A DNA stretch of 64,000 bases, taken from Lamellibrachia columna (lineage: Eukaryota; Annelida; Polychaeta; Sabellida; Siboglinidae). Shown piece by piece: positions 11,841 through 22,717 of this stretch. A program made the translations under genes and the position numbers. The notes beneath the pieces were generated by a model. It did no database searches. It saw only the letters and a program-made list of their open reading frames with translations, and was not told the origin of the DNA. Numbering within the stretch: position 1 is the stretch's first letter; each line of letters begins with the position of its first letter. The DNA is taken from positions 15,723,084 to 15,787,083 of the forward strand of contig OY759271.1 of the NCBI GenBank assembly GCA_963662155.1, read 5' to 3'.

Positions 11841-12022
11841 CTCACTCACTCTCTCACTCACTCACTCACTCACTCACCCATCCACTCACTCATTCACTCA
11901 CTCACTCACTCACTCACTCACTCACTCTCCCACCAACCCACCCACTCACTCACTCGCTCACTCTCTCACTCACTCACTCACTCACTCACTCACCCACACA
12001 CTCACTCACTCACTCAATCAAT
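11841..12022. repeat. (CACT)n microsatellite
   Basis: Long run of ACTC/CACT units with scattered substitutions. Open frames across it are repeat artefacts. Confidence 0.97.
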
Positions 12023-12059
12023 CAACCATTTATTTGTTTCAGACAAATAGGACACATAA

Positions 12060-12600
12060 TACACCTGATTCAATATTTAATTTGAACCCCCATCTGAAAA
12101 GTGTGAACCCCCCTTTAAAAAATGTGAACCCGTTTCTCAAAGGCGTGAACCCCTCCCCCAGTAGGCCTATTATTTGGCATTTTCTATAAGCGTGAACCCC
12201 CTTTTCAAGAAACGTGAACCCCTTTCTCAAAAGCGTGAGCCCCAATAATATGAATATATTATTTTCATTAAGGTGAAGCCATTTTCCCAAAAAATTTAGC
12301 CCTTAATAATATTAAGATAATATTATTTTTATAAACGTGAAGCCAGTTTCCAAAAAAAATGAACCCCTTCTCAAAAGCTTGAACCCCCTTCCCACAAGGG
12401 TGAACCTTCCGATAATATGAAGATAATATTATTTTCAAACATGTGAACCCCCTTCTCAAAAGCATAAAACCTCCCCTCTAAAGCGTTAACCCCCCTCTTA
12501 AAAAGCACGAACCCACCAATTATATGAAAATAATATTATTATTTTCACATTATTGGAAGTTCACGCTTTTGAGAGGGGAGGATTCACGATAAGGGATCCA
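12060..12600. repeat. Degenerate tandem repeat with an inverted end
   Basis: Repeated units like GTGAACCCCCTTCTCAAAAG, interleaved with AT-rich spacers such as TAATATGAAGATAATATTA. At 12540-12600 the unit appears in inverted orientation (TTCACGCTTTTGAGAGGGG), so the right end can fold back on the preceding copy. Confidence 0.8.
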
Positions 12601-12734
12601 CATTTGTGAAAAAGGAGGTTAGTATTTTTGGAAAAGGGGTGCACAGAAACGGGGTTCATGTGAACCCACTGAACACCCCTTGGCCACGGGCCTTGTACGA
12701 CAGTAGTGTCATAGCTTCTCACAGGGGTCACTAG

Positions 12735-13069
12735 CAGTATATGGATGGACGTATCACACAAGATACATATATGGATGGATGTATCACACAAGATACATAC
12801 CCTATGGATGGATGTATCACACAAGATACATACCCTATGGAGGGATGTATCACACAAGATACATACCCTATGGATGGATGTATCACACAAGATACATACC
12901 CTATGGATGGATGTATCACACAAGATACATACCCTATGGATGGATGTATCACACAAGATACATACCCTATGGATGGATGTATCACACAAGATACATACCC
13001 TATGGATGGATGTATCACACAAGATACATACCCTATGGATGGATGTATCACACAAGATACATACCCTAT
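12735..13069. repeat. 33-bp minisatellite, about 10 copies
   Basis: Nearly perfect tandem copies of a 33-base unit containing GGATGTATCACACAAGATAC. The unit length is a multiple of three, so all frames stay open over hundreds of bases; those open frames are not genes. The right edge coincides with the stop codon of the possible gene at 13066-13767. Confidence 0.97.
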
Positions 13070-13248
13070 TCTTTGGTGCCGCCATCGAGATTGATAAGCA
13101 TGTTCACGTCTTCTTTGTATGTCTCTTTATCAAGAATCTGATCACGTCTACCCGAGGTGCTCTTGCTCTGGTCCGGGTTGGAGGCGCCAGACACGGTCTT
13201 CAAAGGGTCACACTCGCTGTCGGACGCTGTCTCCGTCACTCGGTGCGT
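13066..13248 (-). CDS. Unknown protein, putative last exon
   Basis: The acceptor TTTTGCAG (minus strand, ending at 13249) leads into a 60-codon frame beginning THRVTETASDSECDPL and ending LINLDGGTKE. It is rich in Asp, Glu, Ser and Thr and looks disordered. It joins in phase 0 to the exon ending at 13468. The TAG stop lies at the edge of the 33-bp minisatellite, so the original C terminus may have been replaced. I recognise no family. CpG content is higher than in the flanks. Confidence is moderate because it rests on splice and frame consistency alone. Confidence 0.45.
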   Translation of the reverse strand, partial: THRVTETASDSECDPLKTVSGASNPDQSKSTSGRRDQILDKETYKEDVNMLINLDGGTKE

Positions 13249-13467
13249 CTGCAAAATACATACCACAATGTACAGCATACGAAAAAAAATTATCATATGA
13301 AATGGTCAAGACGTCCTGTGTTATGTCCAAATACATAGGTCTACCAGGGTCTACATAAAACCCCTGAATGGTAAGTGAGAGTTACAATGTGCAGCTGTTT
13401 TGCTTTGTTATGTGTTTCATTATTTTTGTCACAATTCCCAGGACTACAGCAACACGATGTCACCTAC

Positions 13468-13767
13468 CTGGTGCTGGAGCCCGTCGTTGTCTGAATGCGA
13501 CGTGGCCGCAATGGTCACCCGGCTGTCTGGTACTTCGTCGAGATGCCACTGGACAACGGACGCTAAAGACACAGGTTGATCTCGCTGTTCAGAGTGGTAT
13601 ATGTAGTTGGTGATGCCAATACGACATTTGAGATTCGTTGATACACCCGAGCGTCGATCCTCCAGACACCGGATGAGAACACCACGGGCCTCCTGTAACT
13701 CGTTCACTGGATACGGCCCACTGTAGTTCCTTATCCTGGCACTGGGAGGCCAGTGAGGTGGAACCAT
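13468..13767 (-). CDS. Unknown protein, putative upstream exon
   Basis: A 100-codon frame from an ATG at 13767 (MVPPHWPPSARIRNYSGPYP) to HQ, followed by the donor GTAGGTGAC. The intron of 219 bases (13467-13249) joins in phase 0 to the exon 13066-13248, giving a 160-residue product. An in-frame TGA lies 18 bases above the ATG; TTAG just after it could also be a splice acceptor, so the true start may lie in an exon further up. No signal peptide or membrane segment. Family not recognised. Confidence 0.45.
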
Positions 13768-14012
13768 CGCTCGCGGACCTAATCAATAGTGTCAATGGAC
13801 GTCACTAAAGGGAGACGACGTTTTGTGAACGTTTGTTGTGAACGTTTGTTACGTTTACTTAAGCACACGATCACGTACGCGCGTACACGCATGCACGTAC
13901 GCGCGTACACATAAAGCCTCCAGCACTACTGTTCTAATTATCTAAATGTGTTGTAGGGGAAATGCGGGCAAAATGGAGTAGTAGGACAAAATGGGATTTG
14001 GCTATAATATTA

Positions 14013-14017
<5 letters not shown>

Positions 14018-14056
<39 letters not shown>
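14018..14056. repeat. (AT)n microsatellite
   Basis: Alternating AT run with one interruption. Confidence 0.97.
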
Positions 14057-14058
<2 letters not shown>

Positions 14059-14149
14059 TATATATAAGATATCTCTGTAATATACAATAACTGATAATAT
14101 AATATATGCTCTGAACTAATTTCATGCCTATGGAATCAAATTGCTGGTG

Positions 14150-14820
14150 CTGGTCTTTCCCTGTAATCGACTATGCCCTCAGTAAATATTTAGGTAGTTG
14201 CAGCCATACCAAAAATCGTCCTACATAATGTGTGTCCCATAGGCATTATAGTTTAACTATCGCTAAATGCTCCATATCGCCTGCCTCTCCCTACATGTGA
14301 CTTACGGGAAACCCACTCGCCTGTAATAATTATGTTAGACACTGCGTCATGAGTAGAATATGTTAAAATTTACTACACGGTTGGAAGACCAGTCGTTGTC
14401 CTGGGCCCTAAGACGTAGGTAACAAAACTAGCTGTGTCCAACAAGAAAAGAACCGGCGACATTGATCATTATCAGAACTTGGGGAATCTAAGCGAACGTC
14501 GTGGCTTCGACCTGTTGATTTACACAAATTGGCTTAGGGCCAATAAATATACAAACTTCTTGTCGCAGTCGACAAATGATGATATTTTGGCACTATCTAT
14601 AAATGAACGGCACTTACTTAGTTTGAAACGTCAATGCGTCACATTGACTTGTTGTGTTTCGGCAGTCATGACGTCAGTCACTCCTATTCACGCGAATAAT
14701 GGCAGTTTCTGGGAAATTAAGTCATCTCAGCTTCGCAGCAGTCGAAAGTCGTGACCTGCCTTATCTAACTAACCAACTAACGCGTTGTCCGCGTAGCGCG
14801 CTGCCCGAATGCATGGGCGC
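14150..14820. repeat. Low-copy repeat R1, copy 2, left part
   Basis: Matches 3495-4050 up to the CGAATGCATGGG junction. It keeps sequence around 14460-14620 that copy 1 has lost, including an unrecognised open frame of about 100 codons (14434-14754). The match then jumps to 18085. Confidence 0.85.
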
Positions 14821-15234
14821 CGACATACTCAATTTGGTCCGGTGCGCAAATTGACCCGGGTGACCAATTTTGGCAGCTACAATTGGTCCCCCTTGAATGA
14901 AACAGTTTAGGCTGTCAAATGTTATAGCTTGACTTCAAATTCAGAAGGAAATTTTCAGAGCAGTAGAAATGAAACAGAGCAATTTCTAGACATACCGTAT
15001 TCGACCTAATAAGCGTTGGGTCATGGAAAAATGTCAAGAAATCTATTCCTATAAGCGTACACCAATTTTTTTTCTCTAGACAATACGGTAATTTGTTATC
15101 ACTAGTGGTGTCATTTCGTGAATAGTGTTGAACAATTAACAAAATGGAGACACTTTTTAGTAGTTCCACACTAGTCAAATTACAATAATTATGAATCCAG
15201 CAGATTAAAAAGGGGATGTACGGTAAGCGTATGG

Positions 15235-15345
15235 TTATAAATAATAATAATAATAATATATTTTATTTGGTATAGCGCCAAATCCAAAATTGTTCGTGGA
15301 GCTTCACAACATATTAAAATAGTGTAAAATTGCAAAATAACAAAT
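15235..15345 (-). mobile_element. L2-type LINE/SINE 3' tail
   Basis: An AAT array followed by TTTTATTTGG.ATAGCGCCAAAT, the 3'-end pattern (in reverse) also seen at 8550-8580. 15346-15959 is AT-rich with no supported gene. Confidence 0.5.
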
Positions 15346-15959
15346 AAATGCATTTGAAATACTACTAGTAATAAGAATTATTTTTAATAAATACAGCAAT
15401 AAAATATTGTAGAATTGCTAAATAAGGAAATAGCTAAATAAATATATTAGCTGCTAGTAATAAGAATTATACAAAATTAATATAGCACAACAATTAAACA
15501 TTATAGCAATAACACTAATAAATAAATAAATAAATGTATATGTATGGTTAATGATAATAAATAATAATTTAGTAAAATATTTTTATAAAGTAATAGTTTA
15601 AGTGATAAAAAGGAATTGGTAAAATAATGTTAAATGTCATGAATAAGATTACAGGAATAGTCATAATTAAATTGCTATGACAATGTTCATCTGCTATATA
15701 CGCTAATACTCGATACGAAAGAAATGTGTCTTTAGTCGACATTTGAAGCTGGCGAGAGTGTCACAGGTTTTAATAAAGTTAGGTACAGTGTTTCATAGAG
15801 ACGCCGCAGTGAACGAGCCGCCCCCAGCAAACTGTTACTGCTGGCAGAGCGCAGTGCTCTTGGCGGTTGCTATGGGCGCACGAGTGCACACTGGCACTTC
15901 GTCGTGCATGGCTTTGTGTATGTTCTTCCTCCTTGTTCCCTGCTGTACAGGGGTGAAGG

Positions 15960-16736
15960 TCAGGTAAAATATTGTCGAGCCACTCTTTCTGTTCTTTCCT
16001 TCCATAGTTTTCTATCACCCGCTCCCTCTCTCCAACTTTCTTCCTTCCCCGATCTTCTAATGTCCCTCCTCACGCAGCCCTCCCATCTCAGCTGTGGCCT
16101 TCCCCTTTTCCTGCGTCCTTGATATGTTTCCACCTCTGCTCTCTTTGCTAGTTTGGTTGCATCCATTTTTACCAAGTGGCCTGCCCATCTCATCCTGCTT
16201 CTTACCAATCTTCCTGTTAGGCTGCATTGCATCCCAACCTCTTTCCTCAGGTCGTTCATCCTTCTTCTGTCAACCCTCTTTGTTCTTGTTATTCGACGAA
16301 CCCAGTTATTCTCACACATTGTTGTTGTTCTGTCAACGCCACTGTCTCCAGACCATACAGGCATGCTGGTGTAACACATGGCTTTCCCTATCAGCTTTTC
16401 TTAAATGTTTCTGTCCAACATGACTCCCTCTACCTTTCTCCAAGCATTCGCTCCCGCTTGTGTCCGACGTCGCACTTCTGCTGCTGAATGCCCATCCTCC
16501 GTAACCATTCCTCCAAGGTACACAAAGCCACCCACTTGCTTGATCTCCTTACCATCCAGCCTGATGTTCAACTCCTCTCTCTGGTGTCCAACCCACATCA
16601 CTTCTGTCTTCTCTAGGCTCATTTGTATTGTTGTAAGTACCATTATCTTGAAATCAACTCTGCGTGCCACAGGCAGCCATTGTAACAGGGGCCTGGCACT
16701 GTCGCTACGTGGACGACGCAGAATCAATCTGGGCAC
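15960..16736 (-). pseudogene. Non-LTR reverse transcriptase C-terminal fragment
   Basis: Two overlapping frames give LEKTEVMWVGHQ, then DGKEIKQVGGFVYLGGMV and RRRTQAGANAWRKVEGVMLD. After a frameshift come VRRITRTKRVDRRRMNDLR and RMRWAGHLVKMD. This is the thumb and tail region of a LINE of the group whose C terminus carries RxRWxGHxxRM. The catalytic part is absent, and at least one frameshift occurs near 16390. It sits inside the sequence that splits repeat R1. Confidence 0.85.
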
Positions 16737-17072
16737 GGACCACAGTTAGAATGCATTCGCCATTACAACGATAAAGAGTCGATAGGAAAAAAATATTAAT
16801 TGTGCAGTTTGGGTGTATTAGTGAGAGCAGAAATTGTGTGAATGAGTGAGTATATGTGATGTTTTTGTGCACAGTAACATCTGAGCTTTGAAATGATGTC
16901 ATTTGTCAGTTGGTATACCTGTTGCTTAAGGACACGATGGCCATCAAGCAAGATGCACTCATATTTTGGAAACCGGTGAATTTCATTGCAGAAATGCAGG
17001 AGTGTCATGGATTTAAGCAATTTGTACGAAAAGGAGGTACGTCATTTTCACGAATTTCACACACCAGGTGTC

Positions 17073-18062
17073 TTAGTGGGTCTGTCGTTTGCTGTGAATT
17101 AAAAAAAAAATTGTAGGATAAATTTTCAATGTAGGCGCAAGAACGTTATAATGGTCGTCTTTGAGAAAAGTGATTGTCGTCCGTGCCCATCTGGCAACAT
17201 AATTGTGTATTCGTTGCAGACGTGCAATGTTAACTACAGACGTGCCGTGTAAGAGTGCATTGCAGTAGTCAAGCCGCGATGTGATGATGGCATTGACTAC
17301 GCGTTCCTTTGTGGGTTTGGGTAAAAAACGGCTGATTTGATTGATGTGGCGGATGTAGAATGAGCATGCACTGACGGTTTGAGACACATGCTTTTTCATA
17401 TCTAGGTGCCTGTCAATGAAGACACCGATATTTCGAACACATCGCAAAGCTGTGATTGTAGAAACACCAACACGAATCACACTGCCATCAATGAGTGCAG
17501 CCGCAGACTTGGGTGCAATTGGAAGATACTGTGTATTGCCGTCATTCATACACATATAATCCCATGCCATCCATTGTTTTATGTCATCCAAACAATCCTC
17601 CATTTGCTGCACAACAGCCGCTAAAGCGGATGGATTCAGGTCGAAGTGTGAGTAGATATGTAAGTCACCAGCATAGTGGTGGAAGAATAGTCCATGGGCT
17701 CGAATAATGTCACCAATAGGCTGGACGTACACTGAAAAGAGCAGTGATCCAAGGACAGAGCCTTGCGGGACACCCGCCGTCAGAATAGTTGTACTCGATG
17801 ATTGGCCACCGATTACTATTCGCTGCGTCCTCTTTTGCAGATACGATATAATCCAGTCTAGTGCTTTTCCAACGAAGCCGTAACGCAAACGTAGTCACCT
17901 AATCAAGATATCATGGTTGATTTTGTCGAACGCCGCTCTAAAATCAACGAGAACCAAAGTTGTTCCTTGTTTATTGTCCATGGCTATTTTTATTGCACTT
18001 GTAACGTACAGTAGCGCGGTTTCAGTCGAATGTTTTTTTGATACGCCTACTGAATCCAACCA
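17073..18062 (-). pseudogene. L2/Rex-type LINE reverse transcriptase fragment
   Basis: The frame reads HSTETALLYVTSAIKIAMDN, motif A VDFRAAFDKINHDIL, an in-frame TGA near 17897, then RYGFVGKALDWI, motif B GVPQGSVLG, and motif C as HYAGD instead of YADD. The C-terminal SRLDYCNALLHG and LQRIHNYVAR blocks follow. Loss of the second catalytic Asp and the internal stop make it inactive. The endonuclease is missing, so the copy is 5'-truncated. Confidence 0.92.
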
Positions 18063-18084
18063 TTTGCTGATCAGATGACGACAT

Positions 18085-18250
18085 AATTATTATTTGTAAG
18101 AAACCTAGTGACTGTAGAACTGTTTATCACACAGATAGGCAACATGTGAATTAACAAAAGAAGTGCAGAATTATGATTGTGTTTAAAGAACTATTTAGCG
18201 CAAAAACGTTGAATGCGATAAACAGGGTATTAGTTGTATTCAAAATTATG
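18085..18250. repeat. Low-copy repeat R1, copy 2, right part
   Basis: Continues copy 1 from about 4060 (TGTAAGAAACCTAGTG through GATAAACAGGG). Separated from its left part by about 3.2 kb of LINE material. 18251-18902 shows no gene. Confidence 0.8.
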
Positions 18251-18926
18251 ATTCGGTTAGAAACTGTACACTTTGATGTGTGTCTTGTCACTAGCGTTTT
18301 CGTCAAATTGTACATTTTTGTTTTTTGAGACGGTCCCCGTCGCTTGTCGCTCAAACAAACCGGATTATATCCTCGTACACGAGCGTTTCCATCATATCAC
18401 GTGCTGTCAACAAGCAACAAGTTTTCCATATTTGTCACGTGCATATGCTGTCAACAAGCAAATCTAAATGTAAACCTATCCGCAGCAGCTGCCACTGTGC
18501 AGATTAAAAAAGAACTTTTTAAATCGATAAATATGACACATATCAAAGAAAGTAATACATGGCTGGTTAATAATTAAATGGCGAGGTTCAGCACGCCACA
18601 TTTGTAAACGTGTAACCCAACCATAAGTCTTCAACCAATATATGATGTTGTTTTGGCTGTCGTTTCGTTACAAGTTATAGGCCTAACAGTATCAAGCAGC
18701 CGAACCTCGTGGAACGTTACGTCTAGCCCACATCCTCTACACGAACACGTTCCAAGTTTGACGTGGTGAGCCTATCTAACATGTGCTGTGTGCAGATACT
18801 TTCAATCTTGAGTTGGTTTGAAACAGTGGTTCCATGGTTGACAACAAAGCAAATACTGAGTATTTATATAACATAAGTAATTGCAAATACGACAACCTCA
18901 ACATTTAACAAGATTTAACAAGATTT

Positions 18927-18953
18927 GCCATCCAAGCCAAAGGCCCAGATGGC
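18927..18953 (-). other. CR1 3' hairpin
   Basis: GCCATC and GATGGC ends enclose a GGGCC/GGCTT stem with G-T pairs and a TTT loop: about 12 pairs in 27 bases. It is followed by two 10-bp TTAAATCTTG-type units. The same structure is at 40176-40202 and 61443-61469. Probable recognition site for the element's reverse transcriptase. Confidence 0.75.
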
Positions 18954-19001
18954 AAGTGGACAAGGAAGCCATTGGCTTATCGAGAGTCCAACAATGTTCA
19001 T

Positions 19002-21875
19002 CTACTTATAGCCCGCCCTCCTGAGATATGTGTCAACCTTGTTTTTAAACATATTCACGCTGCTAGCAGTTACACAATCTGTTGACAATTTGTTCCATTC
19101 ATTTATTGTCCTCTGTGAGAACGAGTGCTTCCTGATGTCCAATCTACATTGATCCTTTACTAATTTTACCTCATGTCCTCTAGTTCTGCTATCCTTCTTG
19201 AGTGAGAAAAACATATTTCTATCAATATTTTCATACCCATTCAATATCTTAAAAACTTCAATCTGATCTCCTCTTAACCTCCTTGTCTCTAGAGTTGTTA
19301 AACCACATTCTTTCAGGCGTTCTTCATAACTAAGGTCTCTCAGTTCTGGAATCATTTTAGTTGCTCTCCTTTGTATGCGTTCAAGCGTATCTATATCCTT
19401 CTTACGATATGGTCTCCATGCTTGTATACAGTATTCTAAATGAGGTCTAACTATTGCTTTATAAAGAGGTATAATTAACTTTTTTCCCTTGTATGTTATG
19501 TTTCTTCTAATCAATCCAAGAATTTGATTACCCTTTGAAGCTGCAATACCACACTGCTCTGAAACTTTCATATCAGCGCTTATTGTAACTCCTAAGTCCT
19601 TTTCTTTTACAGTAGTACCCAGAACAGTATCTCCCATTCTATAGTTTACATTCAAGTTCCTATGTCCTGTATGTAGGCATTTACATTTCCCAAAATTGAA
19701 CAACATCTGCCATTTCTCAGACCATTTCACTAATCTGTCTAGATCGTTTTGTAAATGTTGTTTATCACCATCAGTATTAACCTTTCTAAACAGTTTTGTG
19801 TCATCCGCAAATTTCAGTACGTTACTTGTTATACTGTCGTCCAAGTCATTGATATAAATTAAGAATAATATAGGTCCTAATACTGATCCTTGAGGTACCC
19901 CACTCAAAACCGATTTCCAATTTGAAACTTCTCCATCTACTACAACTCGTTGTCTTCTGTCAGTCAGCCATTGTTCTATCCAGTCAGTTATGCTATCCCC
20001 GATACCATGGGCTTTTAATTTAAGTAGTAATCTTTGATGTGGCACTTTGTCAAAAGCTTTCTGAAAATCTAAGTAGATAATATCTACTGGCGATCCCACG
20101 TCTATCCACTTAGTGATTTCTTCCAAAAAACATAACATATTTGTTAAGCATGACCTCGCTTTAAGGAATCCATGTTGAGATGAATTTAATAATTTATGCT
20201 TAACGAGGAAGTCCACCATATGGTCTTTAATTAACCTTTCTAATAATTTACAAATCACTGACGTTAAACTCACTGGTCTGTAATTCTCTGACTTATTTCT
20301 CGAACCCTTTTTAAATAATGGTATGATGTTTGCTTCTTTCCATTCAAACGGAACAACTCCCTCTTTTAATGACAAGTTGAATACTCTTGCAAGTGGTATA
20401 CTGATTTGTTCTACTGTTTCCATTAGTAATTTTGGAGGAATCCCATCCACTCCCGGTGATTTGTTATCCTTCATTGCCTTTATTTTCTTAACTACCAATT
20501 CTGGAGTTACAACTAACGGACCTAAATAGTCAGATTTAGCCCCCTGAAATTTAGCATCAGCAACTGGTAATGAACTAATATCTTCTTTGGTAAACACTGA
20601 ACTGAAGTAACCATTTAGGTCTTCCGCCATTAAAAACCCCTGTGATATTATATTTCCAGCACTGTCTTCTAGAGGTCCAACCTTGTCTTGTACGTTTTGT
20701 TTACTCCTGACATATGCATAAAAACTCTTGCTGTCATTTTTTATGTTACATGCTAGTTTTTGCTCATAGCTTCTTTTAGATTGTCTGATTTCAGTTGTAG
20801 CTGCATTAAGTGCCTCTTTGTATTTTGCATAGTCTTCGTCCTTTCTGGTACGCCTATAAACCCTCCAAATAGTTTGTTTTAGCATTATTTTTCTAATAGC
20901 CTCTTTTGACAAGTGTTTCTTTCTACATCGTTTTCCTTGTTTTTGGAAGGGAACAAATTTATCGATGATACTCTCAATTTCATATTTTAGGATATTCCAA
21001 CATTCAATTGCGGTCTTATTCATCAGCATGTTATTCCAATCTAGCTTTGCTAAGTATTTTCTCATATCTTTGTAGTTACCTTTGTGGAAGTTTCTCTTGT
21101 ACGTTTTCTTATTTTTACTTTCTGATTTTACATTGATGTCAAAATGTATTTGATTATGGTCACTATTACCCAATGGTTCAAATATTTTTACATTGTCCAC
21201 TAATTCTTTTTGTGATGACAAAACTATATCTAATACATTTTCTCCCCTGGTTGGTTCTAGTACGTGCTGAGTAAGAAAGCTATCCTGGATTAAAAATAGA
21301 AATTGTTGGTCCTCAATCCCTGTGCTCTCTAGAGAATTCCATTGTATGTGTCCATGGTTAAAATCTCCCATTATGATACATTCCCCTTTACTAACTTCCT
21401 TTATAGCGTTTTTTATTTTTGTGTTGTCCTCTTCGTTTATGTTTGGACTTCGGTAAACTAATCCAATAGTTAATTTTGAATTTCCTGAAACAATTTTGCA
21501 CCCAACAGCTTCATCGCAATCTGCTTCCCTTTCTAGTTTTATTTCATAAGCCTGAATAGATTCTTTAACATATAAAATAACTCCCCCGCCCCTTCTTCCT
21601 ATTCGATCTTTCCTAAACATTACATATCCTGTCAGTCCTAATTCAGCATCTGTTATATCTATGTTGGCCCATGATTCAGTTATACCAATTATGTGAGGGT
21701 CAACATCTTCTACCATAATGTTTAATTCGTTTTTCTTATTTACTATGCTCCTTGCATTTAAACATACGCATCTATAACCTTTTTCAGTGATGTTTTTCGG
21801 ATGATTTGATATTGGTTTATCTGTGCTAGTGGCCTCTTGTTCTGCTTGAGACACCTCTAGGTAACCCCCCTGCAC
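19002..21875 (-). CDS. CR1 ORF2: endonuclease-reverse transcriptase
   Basis: Codes 957 codons without a stop. The apurinic-type endonuclease occupies about residues 35-260: CLNARS, ITESW with Glu67, MGDFN at 169-173, and GNSDHNQ. The reverse transcriptase carries motif A DFQKAFDKVP (Asp603), GVPQGSVLGP and FADD (689-692). A C-terminal domain ends in RAGYK. The enzyme nicks the target and copies the element RNA. The frame has no ATG before Met54, which lies beyond the essential LNARS motif; it opens at GTG and continues upstream across the ORF1 stop in the -1 frame. Gly125 replaces Trp of the 58-kb copy, a change that may harm the endonuclease. Confidence 0.97.
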   Translation of the reverse strand: MQGGYLEVSQAEQEATSTDKPISNHPKNITEKGYRCVCLNARSIVNKKNELNIMVEDVDPHIIGITESWANIDITDAELGLTGYVMFRKDRIGRRGGGVILYVKESIQAYEIKLEREADCDEAVGCKIVSGNSKLTIGLVYRSPNINEEDNTKIKNAIKEVSKGECIIMGDFNHGHIQWNSLESTGIEDQQFLFLIQDSFLTQHVLEPTRGENVLDIVLSSQKELVDNVKIFEPLGNSDHNQIHFDINVKSESKNKKTYKRNFHKGNYKDMRKYLAKLDWNNMLMNKTAIECWNILKYEIESIIDKFVPFQKQGKRCRKKHLSKEAIRKIMLKQTIWRVYRRTRKDEDYAKYKEALNAATTEIRQSKRSYEQKLACNIKNDSKSFYAYVRSKQNVQDKVGPLEDSAGNIISQGFLMAEDLNGYFSSVFTKEDISSLPVADAKFQGAKSDYLGPLVVTPELVVKKIKAMKDNKSPGVDGIPPKLLMETVEQISIPLARVFNLSLKEGVVPFEWKEANIIPLFKKGSRNKSENYRPVSLTSVICKLLERLIKDHMVDFLVKHKLLNSSQHGFLKARSCLTNMLCFLEEITKWIDVGSPVDIIYLDFQKAFDKVPHQRLLLKLKAHGIGDSITDWIEQWLTDRRQRVVVDGEVSNWKSVLSGVPQGSVLGPILFLIYINDLDDSITSNVLKFADDTKLFRKVNTDGDKQHLQNDLDRLVKWSEKWQMLFNFGKCKCLHTGHRNLNVNYRMGDTVLGTTVKEKDLGVTISADMKVSEQCGIAASKGNQILGLIRRNITYKGKKLIIPLYKAIVRPHLEYCIQAWRPYRKKDIDTLERIQRRATKMIPELRDLSYEERLKECGLTTLETRRLRGDQIEVFKILNGYENIDRNMFFSLKKDSRTRGHEVKLVKDQCRLDIRKHSFSQRTINEWNKLSTDCVTASSVNMFKNKVDTYLRRAGYK

Positions 21876-21877
21876 TT

Positions 21878-21887
21878 CTAGTTTAAA
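21878..21887 (-). promoter_or_regulatory. Candidate -1 frameshift site TTTAAAC-TAG
   Basis: On the minus strand the ORF1 codons TTA AAC TAG follow a T, forming the slippery heptamer T TTA AAC at 21887-21881. ORF2 is in the -1 frame and is open through the site. Confidence 0.65.
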
Positions 21888-22717
21888 GAATGTTTACTTC
21901 CAAAAATAGTTGTCATTGTACCCAAGTCACTATCTACTGCTGCTGAAAGTTTGTCCGCGAATACTGCCGCCCCCTTTCCACTTAAATGAAGCCCATCCTT
22001 CATGTACATATCAGCCCTCCCAACAAAACTTCCCCATAAATCCACAAATCCAACTTCCTCTTCCATACATAACTTCTGGACTAACATGTTAATTGCCATC
22101 CCCCAACAATTTCGATATTTGTGACCCCTCCTGCCCATTACAGGTAAAATCCCTGACAGTATTACCTGCTCAACCCGCGTCTGTTTTAGTGTTCTGACCA
22201 ACTGCCTATATTTCCTAACTATGGCAGTTGTACCCTCCCTCTCTACGTTATTTGTCCCTACGTGTACTAAAACAGATCCACCCTTTCCCGAGCCTACGAT
22301 GTTTTTTACCCTCTGAGTTATCGCCTCTATTTTGGCTCCAGGCAAGCAGACCACCACATCATCTCCCTTGTTTAAGACTCTGTCGGTCTTCCTAACTATC
22401 GAATCCCCCACAAACACCCTCGCTCTCTTCCTCACCCCCTCTATCACTGCTGCAGAATAACTCTTCCGTTCGATCCCCTCCATCACATTCTGTCCTGACC
22501 CCTTCCCTCCTGTCTCCTTCGCTCCTGTCTCCCCCACTTCCCACTCCTTTGCTCTTGTCTCTCCCACTTCCCTCTCCTTCACTCCGGTTGTTTTCCCTCC
22601 CGTCTCACCCACTTCCCTCTCCTTCACTCCGGTTGTTTTCCCTCCCGTCTCCCCCACTCCCTTCTCCTTCCCTCCTGTCTCCCCCACTCCCTTCTCCTTC
22701 CCTCCTGTCTCCCCCAC
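21878..22717 (-). CDS. CR1 ORF1: SGNH-esterase-like protein
   Basis: The N-terminal part is a degenerate repeat of GETGGKEKGV and GVKEREV units, charged and probably disordered. It is followed by an SGNH-hydrolase-like domain: VFVGDSIV with the nucleophile Ser, VLVHVGTNNV in place of GTND, and KDGLHLSGKG with His. Such esterase domains are known in ORF1 of CR1 and some L2 elements. The open frame has no ATG and extends upstream to the TAA at 22835-22837; the chosen start is a GTG and is arbitrary. It ends LN-TAG directly after TTTAAAC. Confidence 0.9.
   Translation of the reverse strand: MGETGGKEKGVGETGGKEKGVGETGGKTTGVKEREVGETGGKTTGVKEREVGETRAKEWEVGETGAKETGGKGSGQNVMEGIERKSYSAAVIEGVRKRARVFVGDSIVRKTDRVLNKGDDVVVCLPGAKIEAITQRVKNIVGSGKGGSVLVHVGTNNVEREGTTAIVRKYRQLVRTLKQTRVEQVILSGILPVMGRRGHKYRNCWGMAINMLVQKLCMEEEVGFVDLWGSFVGRADMYMKDGLHLSGKGAAVFADKLSAAVDSDLGTMTTIFGSKHSLN

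Noticed and set aside
12735..13069. CRISPR-like regular array
   Set aside because: Units are contiguous and identical throughout, with no variable spacers. It is a 33-bp minisatellite in animal DNA. The same applies to the 19-, 30-, 35- and 38-bp arrays.
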